A DNA stretch of 64,000 nt. Source: Mesorhizobium sp. Lineage in GTDB: Bacteria; Pseudomonadota; Alphaproteobacteria; Rhizobiales; Rhizobiaceae. The stretch covers positions 1-64,000 of the forward strand of contig SAQE01000030.1 in the NCBI GenBank assembly GCA_004020545.1. The letters run 5' to 3'. Made by a program: the position numbers and the translations under genes. How positions within the stretch are numbered: the first letter of the stretch is position 1; every line of letters starts with the position of its first letter. Positions 35,648 to 43,908 of this stretch are shown one piece after another. The notes beneath the pieces were generated by a model. That model worked only from the letters and a program-made list of their open reading frames with translations, was not told the origin of the DNA and did no database searches.

Positions 35648-36520
35648 GTGAACGACACATCCGGCAGACGTGATTTTCTGAAATTGGGAATGGCGGGACT
35701 TGCCGCCGCCGGCGCGCTCACCGCGGTCAGCGCCGAAAAGGCAGCCGCGCAAGCCGCATCCGACAGCGTGTTGCGCACCGCGCTCGATCGCGGCAAGCTG
35801 ATCGTCGGCACCGGCAGCACCAATGCGCCCTGGCATTTCGAGAACGATGCCGGCGAGCTGGTCGGCATGGACATCACCATGGGCCGCATCCTCGCCAAGG
35901 GCCTCTTCGACGATCCGACCAAGGTCGAGTTCGTGATGCAGGATCCGGCGCAGCGCATTCCGAACGTGACCACCAACAAGGTCGACATCACAATCCAGTT
36001 CATGACCATGAGCGCGCAGCGCTCGCAGCTCATCAACTTCTCCAGGCCTTACTATGTCGAGGGCGTCGCGCTGCTGACGCTGCCTTCGTCCGAGAACAAG
36101 ACCTTCGACAAGCTGCTGGCCGGGGGCTCCGCCACCCGCGTCTCGATCCTGCAGAATGTCGACGCCGAAACCTCCGTGCACTACGCCTTGCCGCAAGCGC
36201 AGGTGATGCAGATCGACACCCAGGCAAACGTCTTGCAGGCGCTGGAATCCAAGCGCGTCGACGCCGCGGCGGTCGACCTCTCCACCGTGCGCTGGCTCGC
36301 CTCGCGCAATCCGGACAAGTATTTCGACGCCGGCAAGAGCTGGTACTCGATGCTTTACGGCGCGGCGCTGAGACAGGGCGATCTCGACTGGCTGACCTTC
36401 GTCGACCAGACCTTCACCATCGCCATGTTCGGCCATGAGACAGCGCTCTACGATGCCGCCTTCAAGGAATATTTCGGCCAGGAGCCACCGCCGCGCCACC
36501 CTGGCTTCCCGGTCATCTGA
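35648..36520 (+). CDS. amino-acid-type ABC transporter substrate-binding protein (family 3), Tat-exported
   Basis: A 290-residue periplasmic binding protein of the SBP_bac_3 type. It starts with GTG at 35648, set by an ideal AAAGGAGGT ribosome site. The N-terminus has a twin-arginine signal (GRRDFLKLGMAGLAAAGALTA), ending near AAAQA, which is unusual as most family 3 proteins use Sec. The mature part begins RTALDRGKLIVGTGSTNAPWHFENDAGELVGMDI, a standard ligand-binding opening. It captures the substrate for the permeases and ATPase that follow. The ligand is probably an amino acid or amino-sugar acid, judging from the downstream genes. Confidence 0.88.
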   Translation: MNDTSGRRDFLKLGMAGLAAAGALTAVSAEKAAAQAASDSVLRTALDRGKLIVGTGSTNAPWHFENDAGELVGMDITMGRILAKGLFDDPTKVEFVMQDPAQRIPNVTTNKVDITIQFMTMSAQRSQLINFSRPYYVEGVALLTLPSSENKTFDKLLAGGSATRVSILQNVDAETSVHYALPQAQVMQIDTQANVLQALESKRVDAAAVDLSTVRWLASRNPDKYFDAGKSWYSMLYGAALRQGDLDWLTFVDQTFTIAMFGHETALYDAAFKEYFGQEPPPRHPGFPVI

Positions 36521-36635
36521 CAAGGCCCATTTCACAAGCCGGCGGAAGGCAACGTCCTTCCGCCTGTTTCTCCTCGACACGGGCCGTGCGACAACGAATC
36601 CTACGTTCGTCATCGCAGGCCATTGAGACGGACGC

Positions 36636-37301
36636 ATGGGCTATACGCTCAATTTCAATCTGATCTGGCGGCATTTCGACAAGCTCTCGGGCGGCCTGCT
36701 GCTCAGCCTCGAGCTTGCCTTGATCTCGATCGCCATCGGCATCGCCATCGGGCTGGTGCTGGCGGTCTGGTATGTCTCGGCCGGACGCATCGTGCGCGGC
36801 GTCATCGCGGCTTACGTCGAATTCATCCGCAACGTGCCGCTGATCCTCTTGGTCTATCTGGTCTTCTATGGCCTGCCGACCGTCATCGACATCGCCTACA
36901 GCGCGCAAACCTCCTTCGTGGCGACGCTTGCCCTCTACAGCGGCGCCTATCTGGTCGAGGTGTTCCGCTCCGGCCTGGAGGCCGTGCCGCGCGGCCAGAT
37001 CGACGCCGGCAAGGCGATCGGCCTGACGCCCTGGCAGCGGCTGCTGCATGTGCGCCTGCCGACGATGATGCGCATCACGCTGCCGGCGCTGTCTAACACC
37101 TTCATCTCGCTGTTCAAGGACACCTCCGTCGCATCCGTCATCTCGGTACCGGAGCTGACCTACGGCGCGCAGTGGATCAACTTCAACACCTTCCGCATCG
37201 TCGAGGTCTATCTCGTGGTGACGGCGATGTATCTGGTGACGGGCTACGCCCTGCTCTTCGCGCTGCGACTGGTCGAGCGCTGGTACAGGACGGCGCGCTG
37301 A
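36636..37301 (+). CDS. amino-acid-type ABC transporter permease 1
   Basis: A 221-residue HisM/GlnP-type permease with about five membrane segments. It contains YVEFIRNVPLILLVYLVFYGLP and the EAA loop EAVPRGQIDAGKAIGLTPWQRLLHVRLP, which contacts the ATPase. The ATG at 36636 follows a GAGACGGACGC stretch. Its TGA overlaps the ATG of permease 2 by one base, so translation is coupled. The 115 bases after the binding-protein gene hold no gene. Confidence 0.9.
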   Translation: MGYTLNFNLIWRHFDKLSGGLLLSLELALISIAIGIAIGLVLAVWYVSAGRIVRGVIAAYVEFIRNVPLILLVYLVFYGLPTVIDIAYSAQTSFVATLALYSGAYLVEVFRSGLEAVPRGQIDAGKAIGLTPWQRLLHVRLPTMMRITLPALSNTFISLFKDTSVASVISVPELTYGAQWINFNTFRIVEVYLVVTAMYLVTGYALLFALRLVERWYRTAR

Positions 37302-37951
37302 TGTTGAGCCAGATCGCCTATGCCTTGCCGTTCCTCGCCGAGGGCTTCGCGCTGACGCTCTGGGTGTCCTTGCTCGTCGTGGTGCTGTCGCTGTTTGCCG
37401 GCGTCATTCTCGGCGTCGGCCTCGTTTACGGGCCGGCGCCGCTGCGCTGGGCGGTGCGCATCTTCAGCGACACCATTCGCGGCATTCCGATTCTGGTGCT
37501 GATCTTCTTCGTCTATTACGGCCTGCCTGCCGTCGGCGTGCATCTGCAGTCCTTTTGGGCCGCCGTGCTGGCGCTGACCCTGTTCAAGACCGCCCAGGTC
37601 GTCGAATATCTGCGCGGCGCCGTCGCCTCGATTCCAAAGGGCCAGTCGGAAGCGGCGATGGCGATCGGCCTGACCTTCCGCCAGCGGCTTGCCTACGTCA
37701 TCTTCCCGCAGGCCTTCCGCCGCTTCCTGCCGCCCTGGATCAACGGCGTCACCGACGCGGTGAAGGGCAGCGCGCTGGTCTCGCTGCTCGGCATCACCGA
37801 TCTGATGCAGGCCATCAACCAGGTCATCGGCCGCACCTATGAGGCGATGCCGCTCTATATCCTCGGCGCCCTGCTCTATTTCGCCGTCAACTACGCGCTC
37901 TCATACGCCAGCCGGCGGCTGGAGCAGCGCTTCGCCTTCATCCGGGAATAG
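37301..37951 (+). CDS. amino-acid-type ABC transporter permease 2
   Basis: A 216-residue polar-amino-acid-type permease with about five membrane helices. Typical segments are FSDTIRGIPILVLIFFVYYGLPA and the EAA loop ASIPKGQSEAAMAIGLTFRQRLAYVIFPQAFR. Its ATG at 37301 overlaps the permease 1 stop. With permease 1 it forms the heterodimeric channel of the transporter. The longer open frame starting at 37172 lies inside permease 1 and is rejected. The ATPase gene starts four bases after its stop. Confidence 0.9.
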   Translation: MLSQIAYALPFLAEGFALTLWVSLLVVVLSLFAGVILGVGLVYGPAPLRWAVRIFSDTIRGIPILVLIFFVYYGLPAVGVHLQSFWAAVLALTLFKTAQVVEYLRGAVASIPKGQSEAAMAIGLTFRQRLAYVIFPQAFRRFLPPWINGVTDAVKGSALVSLLGITDLMQAINQVIGRTYEAMPLYILGALLYFAVNYALSYASRRLEQRFAFIRE

Positions 37952-37955
37952 CACG

Positions 37956-38750
37956 ATGGCCACCAGTTCCAACGACAGCCCAGCGCTTCTCGATATCGCC
38001 GAGGTCTCGAAATCCTTCGGCTCCGTCGAGGTGCTGCGCTCGGTCAGCCTCAAAGTGGCGAAGGGCGAGGTGGTCACCGTCATCGGCCCGTCCGGCAGCG
38101 GCAAGACCACGCTGCTGCGCTGCGTCAACTTCCTTGAAAGCTACGACAGCGGCTCGATCCGCATCGACGGCAAGGAGGTCGGTTTCCGCGACGGCGGCGC
38201 ACGCCAGCGGCGCAGCGAGCGCGACTTGGCCGGTATGCGCGCCGAGACCGGCATGGTGTTCCAGGGCTTCAACCTGTTCCCGCATCTGACGGCGGCCGGC
38301 AACATCATGCTCGGCCTCACCAAGGTGCGCGGCAAGAGCAAGGGGGAGGCGCGCTCGATCGCCGAGCATTGGCTGGGCCGCGTCGGCCTCGCCCACAAGG
38401 CCGACAGCCTGCCGGCTGAACTTTCCGGCGGCCAGCAGCAGCGCGTCGGCATTGCCCGCGCGGTTGCCATGGAACCAAAAATCCTGCTGCTCGACGAAAT
38501 CACCTCGGCGCTCGATCCGGAGCTGGTCGGCGAGGTTCTGGCTGTGGTGAAGAGCCTCGCCGAGGATGGCATGACCATGGTGATGGTGACGCACGAAATG
38601 GCCTTCGCCCGCGATGCGTCCAGCCGCATCGTCTTCATGGCCGATGGCGGCGTCAGCGCCGTCGGGCCGCCGAAAGAGGTCCTCGCCGCGGAGACGACCA
38701 ACGAACGCCTCCGCACTTTCCTGGCGCGCTTCCGCGCCTCGCAATTCTGA
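37956..38750 (+). CDS. amino-acid-type ABC transporter ATP-binding protein
   Basis: A 264-residue ATPase of the GlnQ/HisP group. It has Walker A GPSGSGKTTLLRCVN, the Q-loop GMVFQGFNLFPHLTAAGNIML, the signature LSGGQQQRVGIARAVAM, Walker B ILLLDEITSALDPELV and the H-loop MVMVTHEMAFA. Walker B carries ITSALD in place of the common PTSALD, as in many members of this group. The ATG at 37956 sits four bases past permease 2. A pair of palindromic repeats separates it from the RidA gene. Confidence 0.92.
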   Translation: MATSSNDSPALLDIAEVSKSFGSVEVLRSVSLKVAKGEVVTVIGPSGSGKTTLLRCVNFLESYDSGSIRIDGKEVGFRDGGARQRRSERDLAGMRAETGMVFQGFNLFPHLTAAGNIMLGLTKVRGKSKGEARSIAEHWLGRVGLAHKADSLPAELSGGQQQRVGIARAVAMEPKILLLDEITSALDPELVGEVLAVVKSLAEDGMTMVMVTHEMAFARDASSRIVFMADGGVSAVGPPKEVLAAETTNERLRTFLARFRASQF

Positions 38751-38751
38751 A

Positions 38752-38801
38752 ATCGGATGGCGCAAGCCATTCACCTTGACATCGGATGGCCAAGGCCATC
38801 C
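38752..38801. repeat. tandem palindromic repeat inside the uptake operon
   Basis: Two adjacent copies of a ~21-bp palindrome: ATCGGATGGCGCAAGCCAT (38752-38770) and ATCGGATGGCCAAGGCCATC (38781-38800). The second forms a perfect GGATGGC-CAAG-GCCATCC hairpin. Both lie between the ATPase stop and the RidA start and could stabilise the upstream transporter message. Confidence 0.65.
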
Positions 38802-38817
38802 AAGGGAGCCTTCTTCC

Positions 38818-39279
38818 ATGACGCCTTACATCCGGCTCGCCGAACTCGGCCTGACATTGCCCGAGCCGCCGACGCCCATCGCCAACTTCGTCACCCATGC
38901 CGAGAGCGGCCGGCTGATCTTCCTGTCCGGCCAGGGACCGCTGCGCGCCGACGGCACGCTTTGCACCGGCAAGGTCGGCGAGGACGTGACCGTCGAGCAG
39001 GCCTATGAGCACGCCCGCCTCACCGGCCTCAACCTGCTTGCCGTCATGCATGCCGCGGCGGGCGATCTCGGCCGCATCGTGCGGGTGGTGAAACTGCTCG
39101 GCTTCGTCAACGCGACGCCAAACTTCAGCGACCACCCCAAAGTGGTCAATGGCTGTTCCGATCTCTTCGCCGAAGTCTTCGACAGGATCGGCGGCCATGC
39201 GCGTTCGGCGATCGGCGTCGGCTCGCTGCCTGGCAACATCACGGTCGAAATCGAAGCGGTCGTCGAGATCGCCGCCTGA
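38818..39279 (+). CDS. RidA/YjgF family protein
   Basis: A 153-residue member of the YjgF/YER057c/UK114 superfamily. It shows the family pattern [52 protein letters not shown] and the C-terminal [26 protein letters not shown]-like strand (here [15 protein letters not shown]). RidA hydrolyses reactive enamine/imine intermediates made by PLP enzymes. That fits its place before a PLP-dependent lyase gene, whose start is 16 bases past its stop. The family-defining arginine region is shifted from classic RidA, so this may be an Rid subgroup with its own substrate. Confidence 0.87.
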   Translation: MTPYIRLAELGLTLPEPPTPIANFVTHAESGRLIFLSGQGPLRADGTLCTGKVGEDVTVEQAYEHARLTGLNLLAVMHAAAGDLGRIVRVVKLLGFVNATPNFSDHPKVVNGCSDLFAEVFDRIGGHARSAIGVGSLPGNITVEIEAVVEIAA

Positions 39280-39295
39280 TATGGAGTCCACTGCA

Positions 39296-40501
39296 ATGAA
39301 GACCTATTCCGACACCGGCTCCAACACCACGATCCGCGAGCGGCTGGGGCTGAGGCCCATCATCAACGTCTCCGGCACGATGACGACGCTCGGCGCCTCG
39401 ATCATCGTTCCGGAAGCGATCAGCGCCATGGCCGAGATCGCCTCGCAATGGGTGGAGATGGACGATCTGCAGCGCGCCGCGAGCGCGGTGGTGGCGCGCC
39501 TGACCGGCGGCGAGGCCGGCTTCATCACCGCCTGCTGCGCCAGCGGAATCACCATGGCGATCGCCGGCGCGATGACCGGCACCAATCTGCTCGCCATCGA
39601 ACGGCTGCCGGACGACACCGAAGGCCTGAAGTCGGAGGTCGTGATCCAGCTCGGCCATATCGTCAATTACGGCGCGCCGATCGACCAGTCGATCCGCATC
39701 GCCGGTGCCAAGGTCATTCCGGCCGGCACCGTCAGCGTCACCCAGGATTATCACGTACGCGAGGCAATCAACGAGCGCACGGCGGCCGCACTCTACGTCG
39801 TCGCGCACCACACCGTACAATACGGCATGCTTTCGCTGGAGGAGTTTTGCGAGATCTGCCACGCCAAGGGCGTGCCGGTGATCGTCGACGCGGCCTCGGA
39901 ATATGATCTGCGCAGCTTCCTGGCGCGCGGCGCCGACATCGTCGTCTATAGCGGCCACAAATTCCTGAGCGGGCCGACCAGCGGCATCGTCACAGGCCGC
40001 AAGGATCTGGTGCGCGCCGCCTATCTGCAGAACCGCGGCGTCGCGCGGGCCATGAAGGTCGGCAAGGAAAGCATCGCCGGCACAATGGCGGCGCTCGAAG
40101 CCTGGGAGAAGCGCGACCATGCCGGCATCCGCCGGCGCGAGGAGGCCGCGCTCAATTTGTGGAAGGACGCGCTGCAGGGCATTCCAGGCATCGGCGCTGA
40201 GATCATTCCTGATCCGACCGCGAACCCGCTCGATCGCCTGCAGGTGTTCGTGCGGCCGGAAAGCCGCTTCACCGCCGCCGGCCTCGCCTCGGCGATTGCC
40301 GCCGGCTCGCCACCGGTCATCGTGCGCAACCACGAGGTCGAACGCGGGCACTTCTTCCTCGATCCGTGCAACCTGCATCCCGGCGAGGCCGAGATCGTGG
40401 CGGAGCGGCTGCGCGCCGTGCTGACCGCGAAGGAGCGTCCTGCGGATGCGATGAAAGCGGCGCGCAAGGACTCGGCCGGCGCGCTGCGCTGGCCGGACTA
40501 G
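39296..40501 (+). CDS. SelA-like PLP-dependent enzyme (DgaE/SelA family)
   Basis: A 401-residue fold-type I PLP enzyme. The opening [37 protein letters not shown] matches the SelA-like family, and the lysine that should bind PLP is in [17 protein letters not shown], with an Asp in [13 protein letters not shown]. True SelA needs SelB and tRNA-Sec, which are not here. Some relatives (DgaE) are ammonia-lyases for amino-sugar acids, so a lyase acting on the imported compound is more likely. The ATG at 39296, after GGAG, is preferred to the ATG at 39281. With RidA it suggests an enamine-forming deamination. Confidence 0.82.
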   Translation: MKTYSDTGSNTTIRERLGLRPIINVSGTMTTLGASIIVPEAISAMAEIASQWVEMDDLQRAASAVVARLTGGEAGFITACCASGITMAIAGAMTGTNLLAIERLPDDTEGLKSEVVIQLGHIVNYGAPIDQSIRIAGAKVIPAGTVSVTQDYHVREAINERTAAALYVVAHHTVQYGMLSLEEFCEICHAKGVPVIVDAASEYDLRSFLARGADIVVYSGHKFLSGPTSGIVTGRKDLVRAAYLQNRGVARAMKVGKESIAGTMAALEAWEKRDHAGIRRREEAALNLWKDALQGIPGIGAEIIPDPTANPLDRLQVFVRPESRFTAAGLASAIAAGSPPVIVRNHEVERGHFFLDPCNLHPGEAEIVAERLRAVLTAKERPADAMKAARKDSAGALRWPD

Positions 40502-40596
40502 GCCTCGACACTGTCGGCCCCGCCGCAGCCGCGACAATCCTTGCGGCTGCCGGCGAATTCCGCTAAGGCGCGCCTTTGCCGCCCGGAGCGAAAACC

Positions 40597-41094
40597 TTGA
40601 CCGATCAGCGTGCCGACGTCGCCATCATCATGGGCAGCCAGTCCGACTGGGCGACGATGCGCCAGGCGGCGGAAACGCTGGATGCGCTGGGTATCCCGCA
40701 CAAGCGGCTGATCGTCTCGGCGCACCGCACGCCCGACCGCCTCTACGAATTCGCCAAAGGCGCCAAGGCAGCCGGCTACAAGGTGATCATCGCCGGCGCC
40801 GGCGGCGCGGCGCACCTGCCGGGCATGACGGCGGCGATGACGCCGCTTCCGGTCTTCGGCGTCCCGATCGAATCCAAGGCATTGTCCGGCCAGGATTCGC
40901 TGCTTTCCATCGTGCAGATGCCGGCCGGCATTCCGGTCGGCACGCTGGCCATCGGCAAGGCGGGTGCCGCCAACGCGGCGCTTCTCGCCGCAGCGGTGCT
41001 GGCGCTGCATGACGAGAAGCTCGCCGCGCGGCTCGACGCCTGGCGCGCCGCTCAGACCGCCAAGGTTGCGAACGAACCGGCGGATACGCCATGA
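40597..41094 (+). CDS. purE: N5-carboxyaminoimidazole ribonucleotide mutase
   Basis: PurE converts N5-CAIR to CAIR in purine synthesis. The 165-residue protein has [42 protein letters not shown] and the [12 protein letters not shown] motif. The likely start is a TTG at 40597, because GGAG lies eight bases upstream and the family's first strand begins a few residues later. No ATG fits. Its stop overlaps the purK ATG by four bases, so the two are translated together. Confidence 0.93.
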   Translation: MTDQRADVAIIMGSQSDWATMRQAAETLDALGIPHKRLIVSAHRTPDRLYEFAKGAKAAGYKVIIAGAGGAAHLPGMTAAMTPLPVFGVPIESKALSGQDSLLSIVQMPAGIPVGTLAIGKAGAANAALLAAAVLALHDEKLAARLDAWRAAQTAKVANEPADTP

Positions 41095-42167
41095 ATCTCG
41101 CTCCGGGAGCGACCATCGGCATCATCGGCGGCGGCCAGCTCGGCCGCATGCTGGCGATGGCCGCCGCCCGCCTCGGCTACCGCACAATCGTGCTCGAGCC
41201 GCAGGCCGATTGCCCGGCGGCGCAGGTCACCAACCGGCAGATCGTCGCCGCCTATGACAATCCGGCAGCACTTGCCGAACTCGCTGTCGCCAGCGCCGTC
41301 GTCACCTACGAATTCGAGAATGTCCCGGTTGCGGCGGCGGAAACGCTCGCCGCGCGCGTTCCAGTCTATCCGCCGGCCCGCGCGCTTGAAGTCGCGCAGG
41401 ATCGCGTGACCGAGAAGAGTTTCCTGAACGGCATCGGCATTCCGACGGCGGAGTTCTGCCCCGTCGACAATGACGACCAGCTGACGGCAGCTTTGAAGAA
41501 ATTCAGCGGCAGCGGCGTCTTGAAGACGCGCCGCATGGGCTATGACGGCAAGGGCCAGCGCGTCTTCCGCAACATCGAAACCGGCGGCTTTGCCGGCGCC
41601 TGCGAAGCGATGGGCAATGTGCCACTGATTCTGGAATCGCTGGTCGCCTTCGAGCGCGAGATTTCGGTGATCGCCGCACGAGGACAAGACGGCTCGATCG
41701 CGGCCTACGATCCGGCCGAGAATGTCCACCGCGATGGCATCCTGCGTACGTCGACCATACCGGCCGCAATCGGGCCGGACACCGTCTCGGCGGCGAAGGA
41801 GGCGGCGGCAAAGATCCTCGCGGCGCTCGACTATGTCGGCGTCGTCGGCATCGAATTCTTCGTCCTTGCCGACGGCTCGCTGCTGACCAATGAGTTGGCG
41901 CCGCGCGTCCACAATTCCGGCCACTGGACGGAGGCCGCCTGCGTCGTCTCGCAGTTCGAGCAGCATATCCGCGCCGTCGCCGGCCTGCCGCTGGGCTCAC
42001 CGGCCCGCCATTCCGATTGCGTGATGGAAAACCTGATCGGCGACGACATGCTGAAGGTGCCGGCGCTGCTCGCCGAGCCCGACCTGATGCTGCATCTCTA
42101 CGGCAAGGCGGAATCGCGGCCTGGTCGCAAGATGGGCCATTTCACGCGGATCAGCCGGCGGATCTAA
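41091..42167 (+). CDS. purK: N5-carboxyaminoimidazole ribonucleotide synthase
   Basis: PurK is the ATP-grasp enzyme that makes N5-CAIR from AIR, ATP and bicarbonate, feeding PurE. The 358-residue sequence starts [18 protein letters not shown], has the ATP-grasp core ([44 protein letters not shown]) and the metal site [29 protein letters not shown]-like region. The ATG at 41091 overlaps the purE stop. A copy of the dispersed repeat follows its stop codon directly. Confidence 0.94.
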   Translation: MNLAPGATIGIIGGGQLGRMLAMAAARLGYRTIVLEPQADCPAAQVTNRQIVAAYDNPAALAELAVASAVVTYEFENVPVAAAETLAARVPVYPPARALEVAQDRVTEKSFLNGIGIPTAEFCPVDNDDQLTAALKKFSGSGVLKTRRMGYDGKGQRVFRNIETGGFAGACEAMGNVPLILESLVAFEREISVIAARGQDGSIAAYDPAENVHRDGILRTSTIPAAIGPDTVSAAKEAAAKILAALDYVGVVGIEFFVLADGSLLTNELAPRVHNSGHWTEAACVVSQFEQHIRAVAGLPLGSPARHSDCVMENLIGDDMLKVPALLAEPDLMLHLYGKAESRPGRKMGHFTRISRRI

Positions 42168-42217
42168 GCATTCCAGGAAAAGTGCGCAGCGGTTTTCCGT
42201 TCGGAATTGCGCAAAGC
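42168..42217. repeat. dispersed palindromic repeat, short copy
   Basis: Begins GCATTCCAGGAAAAGTGCGC and ends GGTTTTCCGTTCGGAATTGC. It starts at the base after the purK stop and lies between convergent purK and the LprI-like gene. Confidence 0.8.
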
Positions 42218-42234
42218 AGGCACTGACCCGGCGA

Positions 42235-42657
42235 CTATTGCATGTCCTGATCTTCGTCCTCGTCCGGGCTGGCGCAGCTCGGATCGCCGTCCTTGCAATT
42301 GGGACCGGAGGTGAGCTGCTTGGTGCGCTCGTTGGTGAGCTCCGTCAGGCACTGCGATACCTCCATCGGATGGATGGAGCCGCCCTCGCTGTCTGCGGCC
42401 GAGTAAGCGCATTCGGCGTCGCGGAAGGCGATCCAGGCGCGTTGCGCCGCTTGCAGCAATTTTTGAGCCTTCTCGTCATTGCTGCCGAAAAGCTCCTTGT
42501 AGGCAGCGTTGAGCTTGGCATCGGCCGCCTCATAGTCGGCGTTGGCGCATATATTCATCATCTGCTGGCTGTCGTCGTTGCGGTCGCACTCTTGTCCCCA
42601 GGCGGCGGGAGCCGTCGCGAGCAAGACAAGACAGGCAGGCAGAGACAGGCGGCGCAT
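42235..42657 (-). CDS. LprI-like secreted protein (DUF1311)
   Basis: A 140-residue protein with a signal peptide (LSLPACLVLLATAPAAWG, cleaved near GQE). The mature region matches DUF1311/LprI: CDRNDDSQQMMNICANADYEAADAKLNAAYKELFG, then AQRAWIAFRDAECAY and the SQCLTELTNERTKQL ending. The family includes a mycobacterial lysozyme inhibitor, but many members are unassigned. Conserved cysteines suggest disulfides. The acidic tail (PDEDEDQDM) is unusual. The ATG at 42657 gives a clean signal peptide, so the upstream extension is rejected. Confidence 0.85.
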   Translation of the reverse strand: MRRLSLPACLVLLATAPAAWGQECDRNDDSQQMMNICANADYEAADAKLNAAYKELFGSNDEKAQKLLQAAQRAWIAFRDAECAYSAADSEGGSIHPMEVSQCLTELTNERTKQLTSGPNCKDGDPSCASPDEDEDQDMQ

Positions 42658-42785
42658 ATGGAATCTCCGGCGTTTCGCGCAGGGCGCACCATCCCAGCCG
42701 CCCTTGAGTCGCGCAATGGCGCACGATACGGATGGCGAATATTTGATGTCTGGCGCCATTTGCGGCATTCGAGCCGCGCTTGCGG

Positions 42786-42814
42786 TTGACACGGGCAAGG
42801 CTCCTCGTTTATGA
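42786..42814 (+). promoter_or_regulatory. sigma-70-type promoter for rpmJ
   Basis: TTGACA (42786-42791), a 17-base spacer and TTATGA (42809-42814) form a near-consensus housekeeping promoter, about 86 bases before the rpmJ start. Confidence 0.75.
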
Positions 42815-42827
42815 GCCACGCAAGTTC

Positions 42828-42880
42828 AAAGGGCGCGCTTTTTCCGGGCGCGCCTTTAAAATTCGGCCCGGGACCGGGCC
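42828..42880 (+). promoter_or_regulatory. two-hairpin leader of rpmJ
   Basis: Within the predicted 5' leader, AAAGGGCGCGC (42828-42838) and GCGCGCCTTT (42848-42857) pair, followed by AAAAT. A second perfect hairpin, GGCCCGG-GA-CCGGGCC, lies at 42865-42880. The first hairpin with its A/T tail is only partly terminator-like. The pair may control ribosomal protein output. Confidence 0.5.
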
Positions 42881-42900
42881 CCGACCGGATAGGCGAGACC

Positions 42901-43026
42901 ATGAAGATCAAGAATTCGCTCAAGGCGCTCAAGGCGCGTCACCGCGACAACCGGCTGGTTCGCCGCAAGGGACGCATCTACATCATCAACAAGACCGCTC
43001 CGCGCTACAAGGCGCGCCAGGGCTGA
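42901..43026 (+). CDS. rpmJ: 50S ribosomal protein L36 (zinc-free type)
   Basis: A 41-residue ribosomal protein: [20 protein letters not shown], then [21 protein letters not shown]. The lack of the CXXC/CXXXXH zinc site places it with the YkgO-type (C-minus) L36 paralogues, and in alphaproteobacteria this is commonly the only copy. The ATG at 42901 follows a weak GGCGAG ribosome site. A strong promoter and a two-hairpin leader lie upstream. L32 at 21447 is also zinc-free. Confidence 0.93.
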   Translation: MKIKNSLKALKARHRDNRLVRRKGRIYIINKTAPRYKARQG

Positions 43027-43149
43027 GACTTGCGCGCGGCGCCACAAAGCGAACCAAGCGCCGCGCCCGCTGATGTCGATTGCCGGTTTGCCGGCCCTCT
43101 CACGCTAAAATCATTTTGACGATCCGCCGTCCGGCATTAGACTCCGGCG

Positions 43150-43761
43150 ATGCGGATTCTTTTTGCTTCTTTCGCCGCTCTGCTCCTTTTCGGCCTGCCC
43201 GCGTCGGCGGAGGAGCCTGTCTCGCCGCCCGCCGCCACGCCACCGCCCGCCATCACGCCGCCGCCGGTCGCCTCGACCAGGCAGGGCCGCCTCGATCAGC
43301 TCTTCACCGACCTGAAGCGTGAGCGCAATGAGAAGGCCGCCGAACGCATCGCCGGCCGCATCTGGAATGAATGGAACCAGTCCGGCAGCGCCTCGATCGA
43401 CCTGATGATGCAATGGGCGCAGAAGGCGGCGGAAGACCAGAAATTTGACGTCGCGCTCGACTTCCTCGATCAGGTGGTGACCTTGCAGCCCAGCTATGCC
43501 GAAGGCTGGAACCGCCGCGCCACCGTGCACTTCCTGATGAAGAATTACGGGAAGTCGATGGCCGACATCGACCACACCTTGCATCTCGAACCCCGCCATT
43601 TCGGCGCGCTCTCGGGTCTCGCGCAGATCATGGCCGAAACCGGCCACAAGCAGTCGGCGCTGGAAGCCTGGCAGAAGGTGCTCACCATCTATCCGATGAT
43701 GCGCAGCGCCCAGGACCAGGTCTCGACGCTGTCGGAAGAGCTGGCCGGCGAGGGCATTTGA
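43150..43761 (+). CDS. periplasmic TPR-repeat protein
   Basis: A 203-residue secreted protein. The signal peptide is ILFASFAALLLFGLPASA, followed by a Pro-rich linker (PPAATPPPAITPPP). The rest is helical TPR-like sequence: LDFLDQVVTLQPSYAEGWNRRATVHFLMKNYGKSMADIDHTLHLEPRHFGALSGLAQIMAETG. TPR proteins act as protein-interaction scaffolds, and no partner is evident here. The 123 bases before it hold only a GCCGGTTTGCCGGC hairpin near 43083. An unusual tandem repeat follows its stop. Confidence 0.85.
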   Translation: MRILFASFAALLLFGLPASAEEPVSPPAATPPPAITPPPVASTRQGRLDQLFTDLKRERNEKAAERIAGRIWNEWNQSGSASIDLMMQWAQKAAEDQKFDVALDFLDQVVTLQPSYAEGWNRRATVHFLMKNYGKSMADIDHTLHLEPRHFGALSGLAQIMAETGHKQSALEAWQKVLTIYPMMRSAQDQVSTLSEELAGEGI

Positions 43762-43764
43762 TTG

Positions 43765-43876
43765 TTAGGGGAGTAAGGGAATAGGGGAGTAAGGGAGTAT
43801 GTTTTGGGCGCTGTAAAAAAGCACTCGGAAATGCCTCCCCTACTCCCCTACTCCCCTACTCCCCTACTCCCCTAAA
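43765..43876. repeat. 8-bp tandem repeat array with inverted flank
   Basis: On the right, CTCCCCTA is repeated about five to six times in a row (43836-43874). On the left, TTAGGGGAGTAAGGGAATAG-type units (43765-43800) carry the inverse of the same unit. The two tracts can pair around a short AT-rich centre. The array fills the gap between the TPR gene and the hydrolase. Confidence 0.85.
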
Positions 43877-43908
43877 CTAAGTTCCCGCCACTTCCGTATC
43901 TCCTCCGC

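Noticed and set aside
39296-40501. True selenocysteine synthase (SelA)
   Set aside because: No selB, selD or tRNA-Sec gene is visible, and the gene sits in an uptake operon beside RidA, so a catabolic lyase is more likely.
43765-43876. Possible CRISPR array
   Set aside because: The units are 8 bp and directly adjacent, with no spacers, and there are no cas genes in the window.
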